DNA of 64,000 nt. It comes from Salinivirgaceae bacterium (GTDB taxonomy: Bacteria > Bacteroidota > Bacteroidia > Bacteroidales > SZUA-534). The position numbers were made by a program, and so were the translations under genes. The notes beneath the pieces were generated by a model. That model had not been told where the DNA came from. It saw only the letters and a program-made list of their open reading frames with translations, and did not search any database. Location of the stretch: the NCBI GenBank assembly GCA_017527435.1, contig JAFXQB010000017.1, forward strand, positions 16,506 through 80,505, in the 5' to 3' direction. This document shows positions 53,961 to 62,577 of the stretch, in pieces; within the stretch, counting starts at the first letter, position 1, and every line of letters begins with the position of its first letter.

Positions 53961-54821
53961 TTACCCCAAATAAGTCTTCAGCAGTTTGCTGCGCGATGTG
54001 TGACGCAAGCGGCGTATGGCCTTCTCTTTGATTTGACGCACGCGCTCACGGGTAAGACCGAACTTCTCTCCTATCTCTTCGAGCGTCATCTCCTGGCAGC
54101 CAATGCCGAAGAACAAACGGATGATGTCGCGCTCACGCTCGGTCAAAGTGGCCAAAGAGCGCTCAATCTCGCGGCTCAGCGACTCGTTCATAAGCATATC
54201 GTCGGCGATTGGACTGTCTTTGTTCTCAAGCACATCGAGCAGGCTGTTGTCTTCGCCTTCAACAAACGGTGCGTCAACCGAAACGTGACGGCCTGAAACA
54301 CGCAGAGTGTCAACAATTTTCTCTTTCGGAAGGTCCATCATTGCGGCCAGTTCCTCAGGCGACGGCACGCGCTCGTTCTCCTGTTCAAATTTCGAGTATG
54401 CCTTGTTAATCTTGTTCAGCGAACCCACCTGGTTCAGCGGCAGACGCACAATACGTGACTGCTCGGCCAGAGCCTGCAGAATCGACTGGCGAATCCACCA
54501 CACTGCGTACGATATGAATTTGAAACCACGTGTCTCATCGAATTTTTCGGCGGCCTTAATCAAACCCAAGTTGCCTTCGTTAATCAAATCGGGCAAGCTA
54601 AGGCCTTGATTTTGATACTGTTTTGCAACAGAAACCACAAATCGCAAGTTGGCTTTTGTAAGTTTCTCAAGCGCCAGACGGTCGCCTTTTCTGATTCTTT
54701 GCGCTAATTCTACCTCTTCCTCAACCGTAATAAGGTCCTCCTTACCAATCTCCTGCAGATATTTGTCTAACGACGCACTTTCACGATTGGTAATAGACTT
54801 AGTAATCTTTAATTGTCTCAT
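53961..54821 (-). CDS. rpoD: Primary sigma factor RpoD (short Bacteroidetes type)
   Basis: A 286-residue sigma-70 protein. It has region 1.2 ([18 protein letters not shown]), regions 2.1-2.4 ([40 protein letters not shown]), region 3 and regions 4.1-4.2 ([20 protein letters not shown]). There is no long acidic region 1.1 or non-conserved insert, which is the known compact form in Bacteroidetes. It recognises the TTTG/TAnnTTTG promoters found across the window. Standalone gene with its own terminator, downstream of the degP gene. Confidence 0.96.
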   Translation of the reverse strand: MRQLKITKSITNRESASLDKYLQEIGKEDLITVEEEVELAQRIRKGDRLALEKLTKANLRFVVSVAKQYQNQGLSLPDLINEGNLGLIKAAEKFDETRGFKFISYAVWWIRQSILQALAEQSRIVRLPLNQVGSLNKINKAYSKFEQENERVPSPEELAAMMDLPKEKIVDTLRVSGRHVSVDAPFVEGEDNSLLDVLENKDSPIADDMLMNESLSREIERSLATLTERERDIIRLFFGIGCQEMTLEEIGEKFGLTRERVRQIKEKAIRRLRHTSRSKLLKTYLG

Positions 54822-55145
54822 TTATACCGATTTATTTATAGAATTCTAAATGGAATCTCGCAAAATCCCTCTGCGAAAACAACGATTTTTACGAAAGGGT
54901 ATTGCTTTTGTTACACATTTTTTTATTTTTTTCCGCAATGGTTGCCAACCTCATATGAACATTCTCGTTTATTTTTAATTATCAACAGATTAGACATCTC
55001 ACATTTTTTACTTAAAATTATGTTTTTTTAGTGCAACTTCCTTTACGGGATTAATCAGCGGCGGCGGTCAAGCCGAAGCCAACCGCCGCCGCAATCATTA
55101 ACCAATCTCACTATGATACTTTAAATCAATCAGTGATTCTATTCT
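54822..55145. other. Non-coding region with a GC-rich hairpin between degP and rpoD
   Basis: A perfect 11-bp stem GCGGCGGCGGT (55058-55068)/ACCGCCGCCGC (55082-55092) with a 13-base loop lies about 55 bp after the degP stop. It has no T tract, so it may be a Rho-dependent or RNA-stability element. The rest is AT-rich and should contain the rpoD promoter, though no exact TAnnTTTG was found. Confidence 0.65.
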
Positions 55146-56570
55146 TTAGATGCCAAACGCATAATATGCCGATTTTCCGTTCGGATAGACACCTTCTATA
55201 TAGATGCCGCCCTTTGAATTTGACAGAATGGTCTTCAGCTCATCGGCTGAACGCATCGGATGGCGATTCACCGAAGTGATGATGAAACCTTCTTTGATAC
55301 CGGCCTGCTTGAATTTGCCGTCAGCAAGCGCTGTTATCTCAACGCCTCCGCGGATGCGCAAACTGCTGGCTGTCTGCGGGTTGACGGTGCGTACACTGGC
55401 GCCAAGAATCTCCACCGTTTCACCTTGAGTTTGCAGTGATGTGCCACCATCGATGTTGCGCAGTGTCAGATTCATTGTGCGCGTTTTTTCGCCGTGAAGC
55501 ACTGTCACGCTGATTTGCTGACCCGGACGATAGCGACCAATCTGCTCCTGAAGCTCCGACACTTTGTTCACTTCCACATCGTTCACCTTCAAAATGACAT
55601 CGCCAGCCTTGATTCCCGCTTCAGCCGCAGCACCACCATCAGCCACCGAACTGACATAAACGCCTTTCAAACTTGTCACACCGTTCTTTTGCGCCATTTC
55701 TGATGTCACTTCGTTGATGCTGATGCCGATAAACGCACGCTGAACGGTGCCATATTCCATCAGGTCGGAAACGATTTTACGTGCGATGCGCTCCGGCACG
55801 GCAAACGAATAACCCGAGAATGAGCCCGTCGGGCTGGCAATGGCGGTTATCACGCCAACCAATTCTCCGGCAGTGTTCACAAGAGCACCTCCACTGTTGC
55901 CAGGATTCACCGCGGCATCAGTCTGAATAAAGGCTTCAATAGCCGTGTTCTTATTGATGATGTTGATATTTCGCGCTTTGGCACTAACAATTCCGGCCGT
56001 CACCGTCGAAGCTAGATTGAATGGATTGCCAATGGCCAATACCCACTCGCCCACTTTCAGATTGTCGGAATTGCCCCACGGAATAAATGGGAAATTGTCG
56101 CCGTCAATCTTAATAAGAGCAATGTCGGTTGTCGGGTCAGCGCCAATGACTTTGGCCGTAAAAGTGCGGTTATCGTCGAGCGTGACTTCAAGAGCGTCAG
56201 CACCTTCAACAACGTGATTGTTGGTTACGATGTAGCCGTCGCGCGAAATAATCACACCGCTACCCGACGCCACAACCGGCATCTCCTGCTGCTGGTAGTT
56301 GGGCCGGCCGAACAGGAAGTTATAGATTGGGTTCTCGACAACATTATACTGGCTGCGGATTTTGACGTGCACTACCGCATCGACAGTTGCGCTGGCCGCC
56401 GCCGTGAAATCGACCATTCCCGTATAGCTCACCTGCATCGGGCGAGCACCCTGCAAGGTTGAATCGCTCTGAACATACTTAACATCTTTCTGCTGCATAT
56501 TGTTATAAATGGCAACAGAAACGGCTCCGCCTAAAACTGACGCAGCCAAAAAAGTCAAAATCTTTTTCAT
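55146..56570 (-). CDS. DegP/HtrA-family periplasmic serine protease
   Basis: A 474-residue envelope protease with an N-terminal membrane anchor or signal (ILTFLAASVLGGAVSVAI). The trypsin-like triad is present: His in YIVTNNHVVEG, Asp in TTDIALIKID, Ser in NPGNSGGALVNT. Two PDZ domains follow (about 260-360 and 380-474), with KGVYVSSVADGGAAAEAGIKAGD and IKEGFIITSVN. It degrades or refolds misfolded envelope proteins by family knowledge. Upstream of rpoD in the same direction. Confidence 0.93.
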   Translation of the reverse strand: MKKILTFLAASVLGGAVSVAIYNNMQQKDVKYVQSDSTLQGARPMQVSYTGMVDFTAAASATVDAVVHVKIRSQYNVVENPIYNFLFGRPNYQQQEMPVVASGSGVIISRDGYIVTNNHVVEGADALEVTLDDNRTFTAKVIGADPTTDIALIKIDGDNFPFIPWGNSDNLKVGEWVLAIGNPFNLASTVTAGIVSAKARNINIINKNTAIEAFIQTDAAVNPGNSGGALVNTAGELVGVITAIASPTGSFSGYSFAVPERIARKIVSDLMEYGTVQRAFIGISINEVTSEMAQKNGVTSLKGVYVSSVADGGAAAEAGIKAGDVILKVNDVEVNKVSELQEQIGRYRPGQQISVTVLHGEKTRTMNLTLRNIDGGTSLQTQGETVEILGASVRTVNPQTASSLRIRGGVEITALADGKFKQAGIKEGFIITSVNRHPMRSADELKTILSNSKGGIYIEGVYPNGKSAYYAFGI

Positions 56571-56730
56571 ATCTTAATATTTTAAAAAACTGTATCAAAA
56601 ATTTCACCGATGCCGCTTCCGACATCCGAAAAACATGACAAAGAAACGAGTCTGAAACGAATTTGTTTTATTTTTTTCGGGGTTTAACTTTTCGTTAACA
56701 CACTAACAATGTTGGCATTAAAAATAAAAG

Positions 56731-56738
56731 TACATTTG
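56731..56738 (+). promoter_or_regulatory. Possible -7 element of the SiaB operon
   Basis: TACATTTG matches TAnnTTTG. The leader to the start codon would be about 70 bases. A TTG at 56712 is only 16 bp upstream, closer than usual. Confidence 0.35.
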
Positions 56739-56814
56739 ACGTAAATAATTTTCAAACATTCTTTGATTTGAATAAAAGAAAAACTTACTTTAGTTCGATA
56801 AATTTTTAGAAAAG

Positions 56815-57936
56815 GTGAGTGAGCTAACCGAAAAGAGTTTTGTGTTCGATTTGTTCGAAGATATGCAGCGTAACAATCTGAATTACATATATCGTGGATT
56901 GTTTACGCAAAGCATAACCGACAACATTTTGCTGTTGACCGAAACATGTATGCACAATGTCGGTGAAGACTCAAAAATCAGAAAAAGGATTTTCACCATA
57001 CTGGTTGAAGGTCTGCAAAATGTAACCCGGCATCAGGAAATCGACGGACAAGAGTCCGCCACTGACCCAAATCAGGCGGGCATTTTCATCATTCAGAACC
57101 AAAACGGTAAATACTACATCACCACCGGCAATCCCATTCTTAAAGCCAACATCCCTACCCTAATCAAGCAATTGGAAAAAATAAACGGTCTCGATCCTGA
57201 ATCACTGAAGCTTTTCTACAAAGAAGTGCTGAACAATGACAAGATATCGAACAAAGGCGGTGCGGGACTCGGCTTGATTGAGATGGCGCGCAAATCGGGC
57301 AACAAACTCGATTTCGATTTCTCTGACATCAATGACAACTACTCATATTTCTATATGGGTACGAAAGTCCTGGCGGAAGACGAACCGGTTGACAACAACC
57401 AACAGGATGGGAATTCGATGGACACGATAAAGGCCATCCACAAGACAATAAACGATCAGAACATAGTGCTTATTTACAACGGACTGCATACACAAGACAG
57501 TCTTTTGCACATTCTGTCGATTCTGGAAGAGCATCTGGGCAGCAAAGACCTTAATTTCAGGAAACGAATGGTCTATTGCATAATCGAGATGTTGCAAAAC
57601 ATTGTGAAACACGGATATAAAACCGAAGACAATTCCACGAAGGGCATATTCTTCGTAAGCCACAATGGTACTTCGTACCAATTGAACACCGTGAACTACA
57701 TCAAGAACAGCAATATCAGCAAAACCGAAAAGGCCATCAAATTCATAAACGATGTATCGGAAACCGAACTGAACGATTTCTATGACAAAAACCTGACATC
57801 GGATGAGTCGGACACTCGCAAAAAGTGCGGTCTTGGTCTTGCCGAAATGCGCTTGCGCACACATCAGAAGGTAAATTGCACCATCTCTCCGATTGATGAT
57901 TCGATATCGGCAATTTTCATGCAGATTACTATATAA
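56815..57936 (+). CDS. Tandem SiaB-type kinase (two SiaB domains in one protein)
   Basis: A 373-residue protein with two similar halves, each close to a normal single SiaB protein (about 180 residues). Half 1 (about 10-185) has an N-box EGLQNVTRH (65-73) and a GGAGLGLIEMARKSG box (148-162). Half 2 (about 202-373) has EMLQNIVKH (258-266) and a reduced box KCGLGLAEMRLRTH. Both halves share the NGKYYITTGN-like strand and the INxLDxESLKxFY-type helix. SiaB is a GHKL-like protein kinase of the Pseudomonas SiaABCD aggregation pathway that phosphorylates SiaC. The start is GTG. Next gene, 2 bp later, is SiaC. A regulatory second half is possible because its glycine box is degenerate. Confidence 0.8.
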   Translation: MSELTEKSFVFDLFEDMQRNNLNYIYRGLFTQSITDNILLLTETCMHNVGEDSKIRKRIFTILVEGLQNVTRHQEIDGQESATDPNQAGIFIIQNQNGKYYITTGNPILKANIPTLIKQLEKINGLDPESLKLFYKEVLNNDKISNKGGAGLGLIEMARKSGNKLDFDFSDINDNYSYFYMGTKVLAEDEPVDNNQQDGNSMDTIKAIHKTINDQNIVLIYNGLHTQDSLLHILSILEEHLGSKDLNFRKRMVYCIIEMLQNIVKHGYKTEDNSTKGIFFVSHNGTSYQLNTVNYIKNSNISKTEKAIKFINDVSETELNDFYDKNLTSDESDTRKKCGLGLAEMRLRTHQKVNCTISPIDDSISAIFMQITI

Positions 57937-57938
57937 AA

Positions 57939-58316
57939 ATGGAAAACTACATTGCTAACGGCAACGAACTCACCCCAAAAGCCTGTTTCGACAAGGAACA
58001 GAACACGTTTTCCTTAAGCGGTCGCTCCATACCCGAGAACGCTATTGATATTTACGCCCCAATCATTGATTGGTGGCAGCAGTATCTGCAAAACCCCAAC
58101 CCGGAAACCACAATCGACATGAACTTTGAGTACATCAACTCATCGTCGATGAAACAGATAGCTCGCCTGATTGCTATGCTCGACAAGGTTGAGAAATCGA
58201 AGATAAATATTCGCTGGCATTACAATTCTGATGACACCGACTCGAAAATGCAAGCCGAACGTCTGGCCAAAATGGTGAAGTTCCCGATTGTACTGATTGC
58301 CGACGCAAGCAAATAA
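57939..58316 (+). CDS. SiaC-family regulatory phosphoprotein (DUF1987)
   Basis: A 125-residue DUF1987 protein. The middle MNFEYINSSSMKQIARLIAM contains the Ser/Thr region where SiaC is phosphorylated (Thr68 in Pseudomonas). ELTPKACFDKEQNTFSLSGRS is the usual start. It follows the kinase gene by 2 bp, so kinase and substrate are co-translated. In Pseudomonas, unphosphorylated SiaC binds the diguanylate cyclase SiaD; no SiaD or SiaA gene is present in this window. Confidence 0.88.
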   Translation: MENYIANGNELTPKACFDKEQNTFSLSGRSIPENAIDIYAPIIDWWQQYLQNPNPETTIDMNFEYINSSSMKQIARLIAMLDKVEKSKINIRWHYNSDDTDSKMQAERLAKMVKFPIVLIADASK

Positions 58317-58336
58317 TATTTGTTAAGTTGCTGACA

Positions 58337-58900
58337 ATGTTTGATATCTATTCATACATAGTATTACCTATTCTTATCTTCTTTGCTCGCGTGACCGACG
58401 TAAGCATTGGCACCATCCGCATTATTCTGGTGGCCAAAGGCTACAAAAAACTTGCACCGCTGGCTGGTTTTTTCGAGACTTTGATTTGGATTGTGGCCAT
58501 CAGCAACATTATTCAGAACATCGACAACTGGGCCTGCTACATTGGATATGCAGCCGGGTTCGCCACTGGCAATCTTGTGGGAATGTTCATTGAAGAGAAA
58601 CTGGCTCTGGGCCACGAGCTCATCCGCATAATAACGGTGAACAACTACACTGCGCTGTCGGCCAAGCTGTACGACAACGGCTTTAGCGCCACCGTCACCA
58701 ATGCTGAAGACCACAACGGTCCTGTGGGCATTCTCTACATTATCACCACCCGCAAAAAAGCCAAAGACGTGGTTGCAATTGTGAACGAGCAAGACCCGTC
58801 GGCCACCTACACCATTGAGTCAATCAGACACGTGAACCGCGACACGTTTATGGGACAAGAAAAAATCAAAAACCGTAAACTGCTGCTGAAATACAAATAG
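58337..58900 (+). CDS. UPF0316 membrane protein (DUF5698 + DUF2179)
   Basis: A 187-residue protein with about three N-terminal helices (ILIFFARVTDVSIGTIRIIL ... GFATGNLVGMFIEEKLALG) and a C-terminal DUF2179 domain (about 95-175, GFSATVTNAEDHNGPVGILYI). This is the UPF0316 family (YebE-like). DUF2179 is also found in YitT proteins. Function unknown. ATG at 58337 is preferred over TTG at 58328. It follows siaC by about 20 bp and may be part of the same operon. Confidence 0.85.
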   Translation: MFDIYSYIVLPILIFFARVTDVSIGTIRIILVAKGYKKLAPLAGFFETLIWIVAISNIIQNIDNWACYIGYAAGFATGNLVGMFIEEKLALGHELIRIITVNNYTALSAKLYDNGFSATVTNAEDHNGPVGILYIITTRKKAKDVVAIVNEQDPSATYTIESIRHVNRDTFMGQEKIKNRKLLLKYK

Positions 58901-58925
58901 CGGTAAAGTGTTTCCTATCAGCAAC

Positions 58926-58952
58926 AAAAAAAGTGGAACGGTTGCGCTCCAC
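58926..58952 (-). terminator. Terminator after the acyl ligase-acyltransferase gene
   Basis: On the minus strand: GTGGA/TCCAC stem extended by two pairs after a mismatch, followed by seven T. Confidence 0.75.
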
Positions 58953-58978
58953 TCCTAAATCTCGAATTCCAAGTCCAA

Positions 58979-61444
58979 CTATTTATTTTTCAGGCAACTG
59001 CCAATTTTACTCTTCACCGCGTTGCAAAGCGAATCGTAAGTGTAACCGCTCGGGTAAATGGGTTGCAGAAATTTGACGCTCACTTTTGAGAAGAAATGCG
59101 GCAGATGTTTGCCCCGTGGCAGCGCATCGTAAGCACCGTTGATGACAACCGGAACAATCGGAACATTGAGCTCGGCGCTGAGTATGGCGAATGTCTTCTT
59201 GAATTCGCCAATCGAGCCGTCGTTGGTGCGAGTGCCTTCGGGGAAGATGATGATGTTGCGCCCCAAACGTAGTATTTCGGCCAATTTCTGAATCGACTCT
59301 TTCAAATCGTTGTGAAGGTCCATCACGATAACATTGTTGCGACGCGCCATTAGCTGCAGAAAGCGGCTCTTGACGTGCTTTTTCTTCACGTAGAAATATG
59401 TCTTGCGCATAATGCTGCGCTTGATGAACGATGCCACAAACAAGCCATCGAAGAAGCTCTGGTGGTTGGGCGCAATGATGCACGGGCCCTGCGGTATCTG
59501 CTCTGAGCCTTCGCCCCGGAACTTGAAGATGAGTTTGAACAGAATCTTGCTCGCGTTCCTAATCAGGTTCTGGGTTATCGATGTTTTTGGCAGTGTGAGC
59601 TGAATCTTCTCCTTCAGAATCATCGACCAATTGATGGTTTCGACCTGCAATTTGGTTTTATGGTCGGCCACATGACGCGCAAGTTCGCCTATATTGCTGA
59701 ATGCCACCAATTCAGCCTCGGTCATATCTAATCCGTACGACTGACGGATGAACTCAATGAGCCCGATTTTGCCAAGCGAATCGAGTGCAATATCGTATTC
59801 AATGTGCTGACTTGTATGCACTTTGCTATTGGTCTGCTCTTCAACAAACGCCTTCAGGCTTTTGTATTCGTCGAAGTCGGGTTCGGGTGCGGCCTTGCGT
59901 TTTTGCGCATTAGTGGCCACGTATTCCTGCAGTTTGTAGCGCTGAATTTTGCCCAAGTTGGTGCGCGGCAGTTCGCGGTCGATGATTGAAAACTGCATAA
60001 TGCGCTTGTACGACGACATGCGCGCGTTGAACTCCGGGAAGAACGTCTCTTTGAAATAGCCCTTGGCATCCGATATCTCCAACTCGTGCATCCGCGCATA
60101 ATCGGGCGCGATGAGCGCATGCAACATTCCGTTGTGCTCCATCACTGCCACTTCCTTGATTGGCGCCGATGTTGCCATCAGACTCTCCTCCAACTCCGCG
60201 GGATTGATGTTCTTCCCGTTCGGAAGCACAATTATCTCCTTCTTGCGGCCTGTAATATAAAGGTATCCGTTTTTATCTATATAGCCCAAATCGCCGGTAT
60301 GCAACCAACCATCGACAATAATCTGTGCGGTTTCTTCAGGGCGGTTGTAGTAGCCCTGCATAATGTTCGGGCCTTTGGCAACTATTTCGCCATCAACAAT
60401 TTTCATCTGCACACTCTCGAGTCGCTGCCCGGGTGTGCCTACACGCTCGCGGCCGGGGCGATTGAAGGTTATCATTGGCGATGCCTCGCTCATGCCGTAA
60501 CCCTCGAGCACAGTGAAACCCAACGTTTTATAGAATTTTCCGGTCTCAAGCGGCAGCGATGCTCCGCCGCACACCATTATGTCGATATGGCCGCCGAATG
60601 TCTCGTGAACCTTTTTGAAAACAAATCGTCCGATACGCTTGTTCGGTCTAATAGAAAGAATGGCAAACAGCGTTTTGGCAATGAAATTCTCAGAAATTTT
60701 CACCTTCACAGCCTTATGAATCATTTCGTAAAGCCTTGGCACACCGATAATTATCGAAACTTGGTTTTTGCTCAGCGATTCCATCAAGTCGGTGCTTTGC
60801 ATCGATGGCGACATTACCACCGTTGCACCTATTGACAACGGCATAATGACCGAGCCCATAAGTGGCAAAACGTGATGTAGCGGCAACAGTATCAACACTT
60901 TGCGATCGGGACGGTAGATATCGACATTACCACTCACCTCAACGCAGTTTGCACGCAGATTGGCAAACGAAAGCATCACACCTTTTGGAGCGCCCGTGGT
61001 GCCCGATGTGTAGACAATGATTGCAGTCTTATCATCGGGATAGTCACGTTTAATATATTCTGATTCAGAAATTTGCGGCAATTCAATATCGTCAAGACAA
61101 ACGTATTTCGGTGTATAGTTGAGCTTTATGCCCGCTTCTGTCACCGATGCGCTGTTGGCTTTGCTGAAAAACACCACCGAAGGCTGACAATCGTTGAGCA
61201 TATAAGCCACATCGTCGACCGATGCTGTAGCCTCAATCGGCACAACAATTTTGCCATTGAGCCACCCTGCATAAAAAGCGAAAATCCACTCGGGGCGGTT
61301 TTCCGAATAGATGGCAATCTTGTCGCCTTCTGTATTACTGAAGGTTGCGGCATACTGCTGCACAAGTTTTTGTAGTTCAGAGAAAGTATATGTATGCCCT
61401 TTGGTGATAATGGCGGGTTTGTCGAGATACGAGAAATCAATCAT
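58979..61444 (-). CDS. Trimodular acyl ligase - ACP - acyltransferase (Aas-like)
   Basis: An 821-residue fusion. Residues 1 to about 500: AMP-forming acyl-CoA/ACP synthetase with AIIVYTSGTTGAPKGVMLSF, EGYGMSEASP and TGDLGYIDKNGYLYITGRKK. About 525-605: carrier-protein domain with the phosphopantetheine site ALDSLGKIGLIEF. About 635-821: PlsC-type acyltransferase with NHQSFFDGLF and FPEGTRTNDG. It should activate a fatty acid, load it on its own carrier domain and transfer it to lysophospholipid or another alcohol. The frame extends to 61495, but ATG at 61444 (MIDFSYLDKPA) is the natural start. Compared with E. coli Aas, domain order is inverted and a carrier domain is added. Confidence 0.9.
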   Translation of the reverse strand: MIDFSYLDKPAIITKGHTYTFSELQKLVQQYAATFSNTEGDKIAIYSENRPEWIFAFYAGWLNGKIVVPIEATASVDDVAYMLNDCQPSVVFFSKANSASVTEAGIKLNYTPKYVCLDDIELPQISESEYIKRDYPDDKTAIIVYTSGTTGAPKGVMLSFANLRANCVEVSGNVDIYRPDRKVLILLPLHHVLPLMGSVIMPLSIGATVVMSPSMQSTDLMESLSKNQVSIIIGVPRLYEMIHKAVKVKISENFIAKTLFAILSIRPNKRIGRFVFKKVHETFGGHIDIMVCGGASLPLETGKFYKTLGFTVLEGYGMSEASPMITFNRPGRERVGTPGQRLESVQMKIVDGEIVAKGPNIMQGYYNRPEETAQIIVDGWLHTGDLGYIDKNGYLYITGRKKEIIVLPNGKNINPAELEESLMATSAPIKEVAVMEHNGMLHALIAPDYARMHELEISDAKGYFKETFFPEFNARMSSYKRIMQFSIIDRELPRTNLGKIQRYKLQEYVATNAQKRKAAPEPDFDEYKSLKAFVEEQTNSKVHTSQHIEYDIALDSLGKIGLIEFIRQSYGLDMTEAELVAFSNIGELARHVADHKTKLQVETINWSMILKEKIQLTLPKTSITQNLIRNASKILFKLIFKFRGEGSEQIPQGPCIIAPNHQSFFDGLFVASFIKRSIMRKTYFYVKKKHVKSRFLQLMARRNNVIVMDLHNDLKESIQKLAEILRLGRNIIIFPEGTRTNDGSIGEFKKTFAILSAELNVPIVPVVINGAYDALPRGKHLPHFFSKVSVKFLQPIYPSGYTYDSLCNAVKSKIGSCLKNK

Positions 61445-61755
61445 TTGCAAAATAATTTTTCGCGGCAAATGCGTGCAAAAATTATGCCAATACATTGTGA
61501 TTAAGAATGTAAACGATGGGAATGGATTGATTGAAAATAAAAATATATAAGGATGGATTTTGGGCGCTAACGGAACAGAATGTTATCCGTAAGCGGATAT
61601 TTTCTCTAACCGATTTTGTCCGATTCAAACAGGTTTTTTATTTCTAACCAAACTTATCCAAACTAACCCGAGTTTTTTCCGCAAGTGGATAATGAATTTG
61701 TGTGTCGCTGCGCGGGAAATTTTTAGAAAATTATTCAGAAAACGTCTGAAAGACG
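61445..61755. repeat. Non-coding region with CTAACCGATT-type repeat modules
   Basis: No gene. CTAACCGATTTTGTCCGATT (61606-61625) is the near-exact complement of a module at 35041-35063. TCTAACCAAACTTATCCAAA (61643-61662) resembles 35075-35099. A 7-bp hairpin AACGTCT/AGACGTT lies at 61741-61757, overlapping the stop of the Rhs fragment and possibly acting as its terminator. Confidence 0.7.
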
Positions 61756-61932
61756 TTAATAATCATAACCGTATGCAAGTCCGCCGTCTTTATTTATGCT
61801 ATCAGTAGATTTGATTTTATCAAGTGATAGCAGTTTGCGGCCGTCGGCAAGGTAGGCGAACTTCTGCTTAACGGTGCTGCCGCTCTTAACCTGCTGCGGC
61901 TGGTTTATAGAGTTGTAGGTGATGGTGAGCAT
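61756..61932 (-). pseudogene. Orphan Rhs core fragment
   Basis: A 58-codon frame on the minus strand starting MLTITYNSINQPQQVKSGST and continuing VKQKFAYLADGRKLLSLDK, then DGGLAYGYDY and stop. Nearly the same segment occurs in the full Rhs gene (complement of about 63670-63805). It lies just downstream of the immunity-like gene, as displaced rhs ends typically do. Confidence 0.85.
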
Positions 61933-61940
61933 ATAGCAGC

Positions 61941-62564
61941 TTATTGCTCCTCGTTTTTAGGCTTAACCAACGAAGTTTTATCGAAAATCTTGGTTTTTAT
62001 CAAATTTCCGTCTTCATCATAGTACTTCCATTCTCCATATTCAATTGACATATCAGATTCGGGTTCATCTCCTTCATACCATAAAAGAGTACCCTCATCT
62101 TTTATATTACCATTAAGATGAAAACTAATGGCGTAACATTTATGGTCAGGGACAAATGATTCATTCAAATCGTTGTATATTGTATCTGTATTTGGTTCAA
62201 AATTTTTTAAAATAAATGCTAAATGACCTGTATGATAAAAATCATACCAAGTTCCGCACATTTGTCCATTTTCATATTCTCCAAATGACGATAAATAACC
62301 ATATTTACTATACCATTTAAATAGTCCAGATTTCACTCCATTTTTATAGTAGCATTGTCTAATATCTCCATCAATGGTATCCGACCAAAAACCATCTTTT
62401 TGACCATTATTGTCATACTTATTTATGTTTTCGGTATATTTATCTTGTGTTTTAGTAGTGACATTACTACTTTGGGGGGGGGTTGGAACGGATTTTTTCT
62501 GAAAAAATGTGCAGGTGCTAAAAGACAAGCACAGCAAGAGCAATAGAATTGTTTTTGTTTTCAT
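61941..62564 (-). CDS. Probable immunity lipoprotein with MORN/YwqK-like repeats
   Basis: A 207-residue exported protein; LCLSFSTC (Cys18) could be a lipobox. The mature part contains MORN-variant repeats of the YwqK type: KDGFWSDTIDGDIRQCYYKN, GVKSGLFKWYSKYGYLSSFG, GEYENGQMCGTWYDFYHTGH, HLNGNIKDEG and YGEWKYYDEDGNLIKTK. Its ATG is 13 bp after the Rhs toxin stop, so by position it is the cognate immunity protein. A periplasmic, membrane-anchored location fits a cell-wall-targeting toxin. A run of nine C near codons 28-31 could slip. Strongly AT-rich compared with the Rhs core. Confidence 0.65.
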   Translation of the reverse strand: MKTKTILLLLLCLSFSTCTFFQKKSVPTPPQSSNVTTKTQDKYTENINKYDNNGQKDGFWSDTIDGDIRQCYYKNGVKSGLFKWYSKYGYLSSFGEYENGQMCGTWYDFYHTGHLAFILKNFEPNTDTIYNDLNESFVPDHKCYAISFHLNGNIKDEGTLLWYEGDEPESDMSIEYGEWKYYDEDGNLIKTKIFDKTSLVKPKNEEQ

Positions 62565-62577
62565 TATGATAATTCTG

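Noticed and set aside
61445..61495. Longer start of the acyl ligase fusion at 61495
   Set aside because: The extra residues are not like the start of AMP-forming ligases; the conserved start follows ATG at 61444.
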